DNA of 64,000 nucleotides from JAYSYM01 sp964543475. GTDB lineage: Bacteria; Bdellovibrionota; Bdellovibrionia; Bdellovibrionales; JAMPXM01. Where the stretch lies: NCBI GenBank assembly GCA_964543475.1, contig CAZIYJ010000009.1, forward strand, positions 55,798-119,797, read 5' to 3'. Shown piece after piece: positions 17,220-25,944 of the stretch. The notes under the pieces are model-generated. The model made no database searches. It was not told the origin of the DNA and saw only the letters and a list, made by a program, of their open reading frames with translations. Each line of letters opens with the position of its first letter. Position 1 is the first letter of the stretch. The position numbers were made by a program, and so were the translations under genes.

Positions 17220-20012
17220 CTAGAAAGCAGTCACAGAGCAATAAATATTGCCCAACGCATACATTGAAACTGCACCTGTCGCTATACCCCTAATAACTAC
17301 GTTTCCTGTAGCCGGATCTATTTGAGAGCTAATTACCGCATCGGCGTCGTTCTGTGCCGAGCAGTTTGCAACGTATTTTGTGCCGTTATTAGGAAACAAG
17401 GCTGTGAATCCTGTATCAGTGCAAGAAAATCCTTGGCCAGTAATTAGGCCGCCAGACGGACAACCTACTCCCAGCTGAATATTCGTAATATGTTTAGTCA
17501 GCGTACCGTTCATTCCAACTTTCAGACCTTTATCAACTTCTAATTCTGCGTTTGAATTAACAGTAACCGCCATGAAGCCGGCCGAATCACGAATTTCAAC
17601 GATGTTTGCAGTTTGAGGAGAGTATGCCCTCAAGCCCAATACAGTATCTGACGGAGAGTTGGCTCGAACGTCGAGTCGCGCCGATGGAAAAGTCGCACCG
17701 ATACCGACTGCTCCAGCAAAATGATTGTTTGCAGTTGGATCAACAACATAAACACCATATTTGTTTGTAATTGTGCCGCCGAAGTTACTTACGTAAAGAC
17801 CATAGGCATTGTTGATTGTTCCTGAGGTGCTTGACACATTCGAAAATACGCCTGCAGCATCGTTAATTGTGCCGGCACCCAGATTGCGAATCGAACCTTC
17901 TACACCGCGACCGCTATTCATAGTTCCCGTACCATTATGAACTACCTCACCCATCGCTCCTCGGACACTTCCCGAATAGTTATACGGACCAGCACTACTT
18001 GAGACGGTAAGCAAATTTGAATAGTTCGCAGTCGATGCCGCAGATGGTGATGACTCTAAATAAGAAGTCAGTCCGAAAATTGAACCACTAGTGCCTATCT
18101 CAGATTTATAAACATGAAGCTTGCCATTCGGATTGTTTGTTCCAATTCCTACTCTTCCATCTGCAGTAATTCTCATTCTCTCTGCGTTATTCGAGACGAA
18201 TGCAATTGTGTCAGCAGACGGTCTATATATTCCGTTATCCGTATCGCTTGAGAACGTAAACGCAGGTGCAGCTTGAGCTCCGTCTGATAAACGCAAAGGT
18301 AGGTTCATCGATACTGATCCATCAGCTCGCAAGACGTTTGGAGAAAGATACGCATCAGAGATCGTGCCTGAGGCAATGTTCGATGCATTTAGCCCAGTCA
18401 AGTTAACTCCGCTCACTGAAGGCAATTGTGCGGCGCCATTCAATTTAACGATCTGATTGGCAGCAGTGCCGGTATTCAAAGTGAGAGTAGGAGTCGTCGT
18501 TCCGTTTGAGATCGAGATGTCACTATTCGATGAAGTCACGACCGAAACAGTTCCATTCGCCGGGAAGAAATACTCCCAGTCGCCAGAAGCATTATTCCAG
18601 CGAATTGATTGCCCGTCTTGTCCCGCTGCGGGAACAGATAAGTCTTTTGAAACTAACTTTCCATCGGCATAGGTATTCGCATTTGTTACTGCCGTTCCAG
18701 ATGCAGTTGCTACCACCGAATCAACATATTGTTTCGTTGCAGCTTCGACTGCCATTGTTGGATCAGAATTTAATAGAAGTGAACCTGTCATAGTGTCGCC
18801 AGCTTTATTTACTGGGGTGTAACCAAGGCTTCCTTGAGGAGTGTAGTATTCCCAAGCCGTGCCTGAGATATTCCAACGAACTGATTTTCCGATTTCGCCA
18901 GCACTCGGTGCCGACAATGGTTGGCTCAACATTCGCGAATCAGCATAAGATTTGGTAACCGCATCGCTACTAGAAGCAGGCGCTGCAAGTCCTGATATCG
19001 CACTTCCACCCATCGAGATCGGACCAGTCATTGCTCCACCCGTAAGCGGAAGTTTCGTAGCATCAGAAAGCCCAATGCTGCTTGCTGCGGTCAAACGGCC
19101 TTGAGCATCGACAGTGAAAATTGGAATTTGAGAAGCACTCCCGTAGGAGCCCGCAACAACCGCAGTATTAGAGAGAGACAAGTTCGGAGCATTCGCAGTT
19201 CCGGAATCTGTAAGACCTGCCCCTACGCTAACAGAAGTCACACCACCGCCGGCTGTTCCAACTGTCTGCCACTGAGTTCCATCGTACCATTTAAGCGCAT
19301 TCGATGAAGCGGAGTCGACGGCAATAGTGCCAGTAACAGGTGAACCGGGTAATACTCCCGCATTTACTCGAATCGGTCCGCTGAAAACTCCGTTTGCTTT
19401 TGCATAAACTGAACTATTTCCTGCAGCGAGTGCGACCATCTCTGCAACGTAAGCACTTGAAGCAAAGACCGATTCAAGATTCGCCTGAGTTAATTCAGCA
19501 GAAGATACATTTGGCTGCAAGAAACTGCTCGGACCTTTTCCTTGAAGCGTATCTGCGACCATCGCAAACGGCGCAGAATTAATTGAAAGGTCTGACGTCA
19601 TCGTTTGCACGCCACCGCCATCATTAAAGCTGATGCGAAGTTTACGTCCGTCGACTGCCGCAGGAGTATAAGACGTCGCACCAGAGGTACATGTTAGAGT
19701 CGACATCGTGCCTGTAGACGTAAAAACTTGAGCCAAAGTTGAAGTGTCTTCGAAATTCGAACCAGAGCGAGTTCCATCACCGATAGTTAAAGAGAAATAA
19801 CCGTTCGATGCGCTCATGTTCAAAGTGTGAGTTTCTTCGTAGAGATTACAGTCTGCAACGTTTGGTGAGCGAATCTGAACAACGAATGAAACGCTGGCAG
19901 CCACAACCGGATCACCGTTGGGGTCGAGCAACTTACCTTCGTAGGCAAAGCTTTCTGGGCCTGCTTGTGCTGTTGAAGCTAATAAAAGACTTAGCATCAT
20001 TAAATATTTCAT
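17220..20012 (-). CDS. Large secreted phage-fibre-like adhesin
   Basis: ATG at 20012 has GAGG six nt upstream and opens a signal peptide (MKYLMMLSLLLASTAQA); the protein is 930 residues. The N-terminal domain (about 20-155) starts PESFAYEGKLLDPNGDP. The shaft is Gly/Ser/Thr/Ala-rich with tail-fibre phrases: NKAGDTMTGSLLL, AVTKSYADSR and TKQYVDS, and two modules with RWN and WEY motifs. A segment reading GRVGIGTNNPNGKLHV precedes a repetitive region of GTINNAYG/GTITNKYG units and a Cys-containing C-terminal tip of about 120 residues. It resembles the chimeric fibre proteins of Bdellovibrio (mosaic adhesive trimers) that recognise prey. It lacks an S74 chaperone. The lipoprotein gene 12 nt upstream is probably in the same operon. 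Confidence 0.85.
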   Translation of the reverse strand: MKYLMMLSLLLASTAQAGPESFAYEGKLLDPNGDPVVAASVSFVVQIRSPNVADCNLYEETHTLNMSASNGYFSLTIGDGTRSGSNFEDTSTLAQVFTSTGTMSTLTCTSGATSYTPAAVDGRKLRISFNDGGGVQTMTSDLSINSAPFAMVADTLQGKGPSSFLQPNVSSAELTQANLESVFASSAYVAEMVALAAGNSSVYAKANGVFSGPIRVNAGVLPGSPVTGTIAVDSASSNALKWYDGTQWQTVGTAGGGVTSVSVGAGLTDSGTANAPNLSLSNTAVVAGSYGSASQIPIFTVDAQGRLTAASSIGLSDATKLPLTGGAMTGPISMGGSAISGLAAPASSSDAVTKSYADSRMLSQPLSAPSAGEIGKSVRWNISGTAWEYYTPQGSLGYTPVNKAGDTMTGSLLLNSDPTMAVEAATKQYVDSVVATASGTAVTNANTYADGKLVSKDLSVPAAGQDGQSIRWNNASGDWEYFFPANGTVSVVTSSNSDISISNGTTTPTLTLNTGTAANQIVKLNGAAQLPSVSGVNLTGLNASNIASGTISDAYLSPNVLRADGSVSMNLPLRLSDGAQAAPAFTFSSDTDNGIYRPSADTIAFVSNNAERMRITADGRVGIGTNNPNGKLHVYKSEIGTSGSIFGLTSYLESSPSAASTANYSNLLTVSSSAGPYNYSGSVRGAMGEVVHNGTGTMNSGRGVEGSIRNLGAGTINDAAGVFSNVSSTSGTINNAYGLYVSNFGGTITNKYGVYVVDPTANNHFAGAVGIGATFPSARLDVRANSPSDTVLGLRAYSPQTANIVEIRDSAGFMAVTVNSNAELEVDKGLKVGMNGTLTKHITNIQLGVGCPSGGLITGQGFSCTDTGFTALFPNNGTKYVANCSAQNDADAVISSQIDPATGNVVIRGIATGAVSMYALGNIYCSVTAF

Positions 20013-20024
20013 CGTCGACCTCAT

Positions 20025-20717
20025 TTACAGACCCTTCGGCCCAATTAACATTTTGTAACCTGCGGGACTGCTAATTTCGTTCATCGTTTTAATTGAAGTA
20101 ACTTGTGCTTTAATTTGGTAACCGGCTGCTGAATTCGCTGTTTGCGAACCCAGAACTAAACGCTGAGTTGTTGGATCTGCCGGAACAGCAGCCACAACAC
20201 ACGAAGCAGGAACGACATTTTGTGTGGTGAGATTTACTCCCGCAACAGGAGCTGTTACTTGAAGGTTAACTGATACATCAGGTTGATTCATTTCAACGCC
20301 ACCGACTGAACCAACGAGAGCAATTTTATCAGGCGTGAGCGCTGAAAAATCTGATGGACAAGTGTCAGTGGCAAGTGCTCGATTGAAAAGATAGACTTCA
20401 ATTTTTCGTGCGCTGCCCATTGGAACTTCCATTGTTACTGTTGAGCCTGATGGTTTAAAGCCAGAGAAAACTCCAACTGCAGGTGAGCAGCTATTTGCAG
20501 TTTGCGGAATCATCGGACCGGTTACATTCACGGCAAAGCAAGCAACAGTGAAATCAAAAGACTGCGCTGAAACACTTTGTGAAAGTTTTTGAGAGGAAGC
20601 AGAAGGAAGAACAATTTTAATAGATGATGTCGAACCTTGCTTTTGCGAGCAAGAAGCCAACAAGACAACAGCAATCGCTGCAGTGCTAAATTTCAACAGA
20701 CGTTCGACGTACACCAT
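20025..20717 (-). CDS. Lipoprotein upstream of fibre gene
   Basis: This 230-residue protein has signal peptide MVYVERLLKFSTAAIAVVLL and lipobox LASC. The mature part is rich in Ser/Val/Thr with a beta-sandwich-like pattern and five to six Cys (VACFAVNV, ANSCSP, DTCPSD, PASCVV). I do not recognise a family. Its stop is only 12 nt before the fibre-protein start, suggesting one transcript and possibly an outer-membrane anchor or partner for the fibre, which is inference. Confidence 0.75.
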   Translation of the reverse strand: MVYVERLLKFSTAAIAVVLLASCSQKQGSTSSIKIVLPSASSQKLSQSVSAQSFDFTVACFAVNVTGPMIPQTANSCSPAVGVFSGFKPSGSTVTMEVPMGSARKIEVYLFNRALATDTCPSDFSALTPDKIALVGSVGGVEMNQPDVSVNLQVTAPVAGVNLTTQNVVPASCVVAAVPADPTTQRLVLGSQTANSAAGYQIKAQVTSIKTMNEISSPAGYKMLIGPKGL

Positions 20718-20847
20718 CTCTTAATGTATCGGCCTGATCTGACTAAGCTTTTAACTAAACTTGAATGATTCTAATTTTGTAGCGAACGATCTTGAGACAG
20801 CTCGACTCAAGCGCTTCATGCTGATACAACATTCTCAGAGGTCCTAG

Positions 20848-21195
20848 ATGAAATGTACTAAGTGCAACTCTGAAAATACTTACGAGGACGGTAATCTTTG
20901 GGTGTGTCCCGAGTGTGGAAATGAGTGGAGCAAGTTCGCAGCTGACACTGCCAAAGTCGAGGAACCCGTAGATGATGGGCAGATTCGCGATGCGAACGGC
21001 AATGTTTTGCAAGACGGCGACTCTGTCACGGTGATCAAAGAACTGCGCATCAAAGGTTCTTCGAGCGCAGTGAAGGTCGGCACTAAAGTAAAAAATATTC
21101 GTCTCGTAGACGGCGGCGATGGTCACGACATCGCCTGCAAAATCGACGGCCTCGGCGCCATTAATCTAAAATCAGAATTCGTCCGCAAAGCCTAG
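20848..21195 (+). CDS. yjdM: PhnA/YjdM family zinc-ribbon protein
   Basis: This 115-residue protein starts with a zinc ribbon of two CxxC pairs (KCTKCNSE and WVCPECGNEWS). After a short acidic linker it has the PhnA-type SH3-like barrel (VRDANGN-like VLQDGDSVTVIKELRIKGSS, VGTKVKNIRLV). Length and order match E. coli YjdM (about 111 residues), whose role is not settled despite the historical link to alkylphosphonate use. AGAGG lies 7 nt upstream. Its stop codon directly abuts the left inverted repeat of the RAYT element. Confidence 0.93.
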   Translation: MKCTKCNSENTYEDGNLWVCPECGNEWSKFAADTAKVEEPVDDGQIRDANGNVLQDGDSVTVIKELRIKGSSSAVKVGTKVKNIRLVDGGDGHDIACKIDGLGAINLKSEFVRKA

Positions 21196-21228
21196 GGGTA
21201 GCTGCTACCAGAGTGTAGCAATACTGCG
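21196..21228 (+). repeat. Left inverted repeat of RAYT element
   Basis: The sequence begins GGGTAGCTGCTACCAGAGTG and matches the reverse complement of 21942-21974 at 32 of 33 positions. It contains the hairpin GGTAGC-T-GCTACC and a further GTAG tetranucleotide, the usual signature of RAYT-associated REP sequences. Confidence 0.85.
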
Positions 21229-21870
21229 TTATAAATGGCTCGGCAGCGAAGGCTCGTATTTCTTACGAGAACACTTATCGACCGAGAATTTCATTACCGA
21301 ATGTTTCAAACTTCGAGAAATCTGTTTTCTAAACTTGTCTTCCGTCGACTGCTCTAGCCAGTGAATTGTTGGATCGACCGAACTGAACAAAGTAAGATCT
21401 TCAGCCAATGGCAGCACACTCTTCCTTTGGCCGAGTAACACAGCTAGCGAACTATATTCATAATCAAGAACCGACTTGGTTAGACCTGCTGCGACCGGAT
21501 TTCGGTAAACGTAGCGGTAACAAGTATAATAGTACGGGAGAGAGTTTATCACCGAACTATAGTATCGATTGCCCCATTGGTGATTTATCTTACCCGAAGC
21601 GCGCTTGATCTCTTTGCTTGATTCACGAAGCAAATGATTCATTCCTGCCGGCAGGTTTAAATTCGGATCGCGCACGATCATATGAAAGTGATTCGGCATT
21701 AGAAGAAAATTGATGATCTCGATCGAGTAAGCTCTGTTGAGAAGATAAAGATAGTCTTCGAAAATCGTCCAAACGTCAGCGAGATCAATGGGAAATTTTT
21801 CGCGGTTATTCGTTCGTGCAGTTACATGAATAGGACAATCGGCACTTAAGATACGTTTTTGACTGGGCAT
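21229..21870 (-). CDS. REP-associated tyrosine transposase (RAYT, Y1_Tnp)
   Basis: Taking the start at MPSQKRILSADCP, the protein has about 213 residues; a start four codons earlier is possible. The HUH metal-binding motif is in LMPNHFHMIV and the nucleophilic Tyr is in the RYVYRNPVAAGL segment, the normal order for the Y1/IS200-like RAYT group. RAYTs bind and nick REP hairpins as single strands and are usually single-copy domesticated genes. The tail after about residue 150 is divergent and ends in basic residues (KCSRKKYEPS). Confidence 0.9.
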   Translation of the reverse strand: MPSQKRILSADCPIHVTARTNNREKFPIDLADVWTIFEDYLYLLNRAYSIEIINFLLMPNHFHMIVRDPNLNLPAGMNHLLRESSKEIKRASGKINHQWGNRYYSSVINSLPYYYTCYRYVYRNPVAAGLTKSVLDYEYSSLAVLLGQRKSVLPLAEDLTLFSSVDPTIHWLEQSTEDKFRKQISRSLKHSVMKFSVDKCSRKKYEPSLPSHL

Positions 21871-21941
21871 GCCTCTATGCAATTGATGTCGCCATCCCTA
21901 TATTCAAAGAATGAGACTACAGCTGCACGACATCCGAATGA

Positions 21942-21974
21942 CGCACTATTGCTACACTCTGGTAGCAGCTACCC
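21942..21974 (-). repeat. Right inverted repeat of RAYT element
   Basis: This 33-nt copy, reverse complementary to 21196-21228 with one mismatch, contains GGTAGC-A-GCTACC. It overlaps the last codon and stop of the fRMsr gene (stop at 21969-21971), so the element contributes the end of that coding sequence. Confidence 0.85.
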
Positions 21975-22442
21975 GTGGGCGCTTTCGTGGAATGAAGGGA
22001 AGTAGCTAATTCGTTTAGCCAAAAGCTCAACGGCTTTGGTAAATAGCTCGACTTCTTTTTCAGAGAAGCGATTTTCGATGGGTGAATCGATGTCGAGGAC
22101 TCCGCAAAGATCACCATTTACTTCGAAAGGAATAACAAGTTCTGAGCGTGATGCTGAATCGCAAGCAATGTGACCCTTGAACTTGTGAACATCGGGTACA
22201 TTCATGATTTCGCGCTTTGAAAAAGCGGCACCACACACTCCCCGATCGAAATCGATTTCGGTGCATGCAACTTTTCCGTGAAATGGCCCAAGCCTAAGAC
22301 GCCCACCATCAGATAAATAAAATCCGATCCAATTAACGTCAGGAACATTCGCATAAAAGTGCGCAGAAAAATTGGCTAAGTCAGTGAGCCAAAATCCCGT
22401 AAGTATCGCATCAAGCTCTTTGAGAAGTTCTTTATGATCCAT
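21969..22442 (-). CDS. msrC: Free methionine-(R)-sulfoxide reductase (GAF domain, fRMsr)
   Basis: This 157-residue single GAF domain has the fRMsr pattern NWIGFYLSDGG, GPFHGKVACTEID, GVCGAAF, HIACDSASRSELVIPF and GVLDIDSP. The three Cys correspond to the resolving and catalytic residues of the family. It reduces free methionine-R-sulfoxide to methionine in the cytosol, using thioredoxin. The last residues (FHESAHG) and the stop fall in the RAYT right repeat, so the ancestral C-terminus may have been slightly different. The catalytic core looks intact. Confidence 0.92.
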   Translation of the reverse strand: MDHKELLKELDAILTGFWLTDLANFSAHFYANVPDVNWIGFYLSDGGRLRLGPFHGKVACTEIDFDRGVCGAAFSKREIMNVPDVHKFKGHIACDSASRSELVIPFEVNGDLCGVLDIDSPIENRFSEKEVELFTKAVELLAKRISYFPSFHESAHG

Positions 22443-22495
22443 CGTTCGACGAACATAGCTGTTACTCAGGAGCTTGTATACGAGGACTCTCGATT

Positions 22496-24154
22496 TCAGT
22501 GACCAGACGCACCCGATGCGCCTATGCCGGTCTCTGAGCGAATTCTCTGAGCTGCGTAGCCCTCTCGATCTTTTTCGCCGCGTTTTGTCTTATCAAGGAG
22601 CGATACGACGATGATGACAAGGAAAGCTAAGGGCATCGAGAAAATGGCAGGAGATGTGTATGGGAACGGAGCTGATCCGGCAGGATTCCCAAATGTAGCT
22701 TCCCAGACCGTTGGCGAAAGAACAGTGAGCGCGACAGCGCAAACCAGCCCTGCCCAACCCCCTACGCAAGCACCGATAGTCGTACACCGCGACCAAAGCA
22801 CACTCAAAAATAAGACGGGAAAATTTGCCGAAGCTGCGACTGCGAATGCAAGAGACACCATGAAAGCAACGTTTTGCTTTTCAAAAATAATTCCGAGCAA
22901 GACTGCGATAATTCCAAGAACGACGGTTGTGATCCGCGAAACACGAAGCTCAGTTGTGCTACTCACCCGGCCGTGTCGCCAAACCGATGCGTACAAGTCG
23001 TGTGACACCGCAGAAGCGCCACTCAATGTAAGGCCCGCAACAACAGCAAGAATAGTTGCAAACGCAACTGACGAAATAAATCCTAAGAAGACATTTCCAC
23101 CAACTGCAGAGGCCAGGTGAACCGCTGCCATATTATTTCCGCCACGCAAGACACCATTTGCATCTAGGAACTGCGGATTAGACGAAACTAAAACGATTGC
23201 CCCGAAGCCGATGATGAAAGTTAAGAGATAAAAATATCCTATCCAAGTTGTAGCCCAAAGAACTGACTTTCGTGCTTCCTTTGCATTCGGCACAGTGAAA
23301 AATCTCATCAAAATATGCGGCAAGCCTGCCGTTCCGAACATCAATGCAAGTCCAAATGAAAAAGTTGAAATCGGATCTTTAACGAAGTTACCCGGCGCCA
23401 TGATCGACTGGCCATTTGCACCGGCCTCATTTTTCACACGAACAGCATCAGCGAAAAGTGCTTCAAGCGAAAATCCGTACTGAAATAGAACCATCACCGC
23501 CATGAACGTTGCGCCCGACAATAAAAGACAAGCTTTGATAATCTGCACCCAAGTGGTTGCGGTCATTCCTCCAAACAAAACATAAACCATCATCAATACG
23601 CCAACGATCATAACGGCGACGTTATACTCAAGACCAAAGAGAAGCTTAATTAGCTGACCGGCTCCCACCATTTGCGCGATCAAATAAAATAACACCACCA
23701 CCAATGTTCCGCTTGCAGCAAAAGCTCTGATCGGAGCTTGTCCAAAGCGATAGCTTGCAACATCAGCAAAAGTAAATTTACCGAGATTGCGAAGTCGTTC
23801 AGCCATTAAAAATGTGAGAAAGGGCCAGCCGACAAGAAAACCGACTGAGTAAATTAGCCCATCAAAACCAGATGCCATAACTGCAGCGGAAATTCCGAGG
23901 AAGGATGCTGCCGACATAAAATCGCCAGCGATCGCCAAGCCATTTTGAAATCCAGTGATGCCACCACCACCCGTATAAAAATCAGCGGCTGATTTTGTTC
24001 TCGCTGCGGCCCACTTAGTAATAAAAAGTGTTGCAACAACGAACCCACCAAACATGATGATTGCCGTAAGATTAAGTGGTTGCTGTTCGAGTTGCCCAAG
24101 GTCACCGCCGGCAGCATGGGCAGAGTTAGAAAACAGAAGAAGGAGTTTGAGCAT
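22496..24154 (-). CDS. actP: ActP-like acetate/monocarboxylate:Na+ symporter
   Basis: This sodium:solute symporter of about 552 residues has roughly 13 membrane segments. Starting at MLKLLLLFSNSAHA (ATG 24154) gives the usual ActP length and an N-terminal signal-like segment. An upstream extension of the frame to 24388 only shadows the neighbouring gene. Family landmarks are SAADFYTGGGGITGFQNGLA, IAGDFMSAASFLGISA and LPHILMRFFTVPNAKEARKS. It imports acetate or small monocarboxylates with Na+. The start overlaps the stop of the DUF485 gene as ATGA, the standard yjcH-actP arrangement. Confidence 0.94.
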   Translation of the reverse strand: MLKLLLLFSNSAHAAGGDLGQLEQQPLNLTAIIMFGGFVVATLFITKWAAARTKSAADFYTGGGGITGFQNGLAIAGDFMSAASFLGISAAVMASGFDGLIYSVGFLVGWPFLTFLMAERLRNLGKFTFADVASYRFGQAPIRAFAASGTLVVVLFYLIAQMVGAGQLIKLLFGLEYNVAVMIVGVLMMVYVLFGGMTATTWVQIIKACLLLSGATFMAVMVLFQYGFSLEALFADAVRVKNEAGANGQSIMAPGNFVKDPISTFSFGLALMFGTAGLPHILMRFFTVPNAKEARKSVLWATTWIGYFYLLTFIIGFGAIVLVSSNPQFLDANGVLRGGNNMAAVHLASAVGGNVFLGFISSVAFATILAVVAGLTLSGASAVSHDLYASVWRHGRVSSTTELRVSRITTVVLGIIAVLLGIIFEKQNVAFMVSLAFAVAASANFPVLFLSVLWSRCTTIGACVGGWAGLVCAVALTVLSPTVWEATFGNPAGSAPFPYTSPAIFSMPLAFLVIIVVSLLDKTKRGEKDREGYAAQRIRSETGIGASGASGH

Positions 24155-24465
24155 CACAACCCCACCTCTTTTTTTACAAGCTCGGTCAACTTGTCGTACT
24201 CTGTATTGGCGCGTCGAACGTAAACGCCCGTTAGAATGATCGTAAGCAAAATCATTCCGAGTCCAATCGGAATACTCAAAGTAGTCACTCCGCCTTCGTA
24301 CAGGGGCCGAGCTAATAATTCTTTTTCGAATGCTACAAGATACAAAAATCCTATATAGCTTGAGAGCACTACAAAGGTAAGAATCCAACCAAAGCGCGAG
24401 CGCTCAGTCACAAGACGTTGGTAAATGGGATTTCGCGATATCTTCTGTGCTAGTTGCTGATCCAT
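24154..24465 (-). CDS. yjcH: DUF485 membrane protein (YjcH)
   Basis: This 103-residue protein has two membrane segments (FVVLSSYIGFLYLVAFE and LGMILLTIILTGVYV) separated by a short loop, the DUF485 form. It ends in a charged tail (RRANTEYDKL). It precedes actP with ATGA overlap, as yjcH does in E. coli, where its exact role with the acetate permease is not defined. GGGAGC precedes the ATG. Confidence 0.93.
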   Translation of the reverse strand: MDQQLAQKISRNPIYQRLVTERSRFGWILTFVVLSSYIGFLYLVAFEKELLARPLYEGGVTTLSIPIGLGMILLTIILTGVYVRRANTEYDKLTELVKKEVGL

Positions 24466-24490
24466 GATGCTCCCTTGATTGGAGCCTCGA

Positions 24491-25387
24491 TTAAACTAAA
24501 GCGTCTGCCATCTTGTCGACAGCTTTTTGAAAGCTTGGGTGCTCTGCGAACGTTTTCATGAAATCAAAGTTCAACAGCTCAAAAAGATCACCCTCATGGC
24601 CTTCGATTCGTAAATAAAGACTTGTTGTAGTGACTCGGAACTGATGGTCGAGTTGATCTCCGATTTGGCCCAGGTGTTCAATTTGGCTAAGTAGCTCGTC
24701 ATCGACAGACACTTCCGGTGCATAGCGAGAGAGAATATCGATCGCCGTGGTCTTTACAAATACTTCGAGCAAGAAGTTAGAATACACGTAAGAGAACAGA
24801 GTAAGTGCGAAGTAGCAACGTGCCCCAACCTTCTCGCGAAGTTCAAGCATCAATGCTAGATCGTCTTCATGCGGAGCCATGTAACAATTCGGACGTAAGA
24901 AAAACCGGTGGAGTTCATCTTGTGCCGCTGGAATACACGCGAGTGCATCAACCGTATTTGCGAAGCTTTCACACAAAATATCTCGCAAAATACGTTGCTG
25001 TGATGACGTAAATCGAGCTCCATCGAACGCATTGGCTGCGATGATATGGGCCGCTTCGTGGAGATGGTGGCTTTCTGGTAAGGCCGCGTCTTCGGTTGTG
25101 AACAATGATGGCTTGGCTGCTTCAATCGATGCGAGCAAGCGTGCACCAGGCACATAGGGAATATTTTTGGTCTCAACAATTTTGTGAAGCTCAAAAAGCG
25201 GATACACCAAGTACTGCGCCGATGCCTCTGAATATTGGCAGCCGATCTCAAGTGATTTCTCTCGAACCCGGCGATAGACTTCATTGTTCTCAAGAAGGTA
25301 GGCGTCGCCAAAGATGTCAGAAATAGCTCCGGAGGCATTAGCTGCCGAGGCGGTTTCGAGGACGTCTTTCAAGAGAAGCGTTTGCAT
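24491..25387 (-). CDS. HExxH protein of unknown family
   Basis: This 298-residue, mostly helical, cytosolic-looking protein has no signal peptide. HHLHEAAHIIA contains HExxH, and about 35 residues later DILCESFANTVDAL offers a Glu in the position expected of gluzincins. The stretch around both motifs is predicted helical, as in zincins. I do not recognise the family. It is divergent from yaiI with 24 nt between starts and lies 25 nt downstream-to-upstream from yjcH on the same strand, so a shared transcript is possible. Confidence 0.7.
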   Translation of the reverse strand: MQTLLLKDVLETASAANASGAISDIFGDAYLLENNEVYRRVREKSLEIGCQYSEASAQYLVYPLFELHKIVETKNIPYVPGARLLASIEAAKPSLFTTEDAALPESHHLHEAAHIIAANAFDGARFTSSQQRILRDILCESFANTVDALACIPAAQDELHRFFLRPNCYMAPHEDDLALMLELREKVGARCYFALTLFSYVYSNFLLEVFVKTTAIDILSRYAPEVSVDDELLSQIEHLGQIGDQLDHQFRVTTTSLYLRIEGHEGDLFELLNFDFMKTFAEHPSFQKAVDKMADALV

Positions 25388-25411
25388 ATTGATTATGGTA
25401 TATAGGAGCCA

Positions 25412-25882
25412 ATGCTGAAAATCTACATCGACGCTGATGCGTGCCCGGTTAAAGACGAAGTTTACAAGGTCGCCGCCAGGAATGACTTACACGTTGTGGT
25501 CGTTGCCAATCAGTGGATGAACGTGCCGATCTCTCCTAAAATTGAAATGATGGTTGTCGACGTAGGCTTCGATGCAGCCGATGACTGGATCGTAGAAAAC
25601 GCAGTGGCGCATGACATCGTCATTACTGCTGACATCTTGCTTGCAGATCGCTGTGTACAAAAGAAAGTTCGTGCGATTGGGCCTAAAGGCGAAGAGTTCA
25701 CAGAAGACAACGTGGGTTCAGCAGTTGCGAATCGTGAACTTATGCAGAACTTGAGGCATATGGGAGAAATGCGCGGCGGACCCGCGCCCATGGACAAAAA
25801 AGCAAGATCAAATTTCTTAGCAACTCTTGATCAAGTTGTTCATTCTTCGTTACGGAAGCTCAAACTGTCTCAAACAAAATAG
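25412..25882 (+). CDS. yaiI: UPF0178 family protein (YaiI/YqxD)
   Basis: This 156-residue protein opens with the family signature IYIDADACPVKDEVY, followed by VVVVANQWM, DDWIVENAVAHDIVITADI and PKGEEFTEDN. The fold is a PIN/NYN-like Rossmann domain with conserved Asp residues, suggesting a metal-dependent nuclease, but the function is not established. The length matches the family. The gene is complete and divergent from the HExxH gene. Confidence 0.93.
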   Translation: MLKIYIDADACPVKDEVYKVAARNDLHVVVVANQWMNVPISPKIEMMVVDVGFDAADDWIVENAVAHDIVITADILLADRCVQKKVRAIGPKGEEFTEDNVGSAVANRELMQNLRHMGEMRGGPAPMDKKARSNFLATLDQVVHSSLRKLKLSQTK

Positions 25883-25944
25883 CGTGACAGATTTACTGAC
25901 CGTCAGCGCATTGCGATTTTCTGTGAAGCTGCAAAAATGACGAG

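Larger units (their letters stand above)
21196..21974. mobile_element. RAYT element bounded by 33-bp inverted repeats
   Basis: A REP-associated tyrosine transposase gene is bracketed by two nearly identical 33-nt sequences in opposite orientation. Each repeat has an inner hairpin GGTAGC-N-GCTACC and a GTAG-containing arm. The left copy begins immediately after the yjdM stop and ends immediately before the transposase stop. The right copy supplies the stop codon of the fRMsr gene. The total length is 779 bp. No target-site duplication is apparent. Confidence 0.75.

Noticed and set aside
22496..24388. Extended N-terminus of the actP frame to 24388
   Set aside because: The extra 78 residues are antisense-free shadow of yjcH; the ATGA overlap at 24154 and family length fix the real start.
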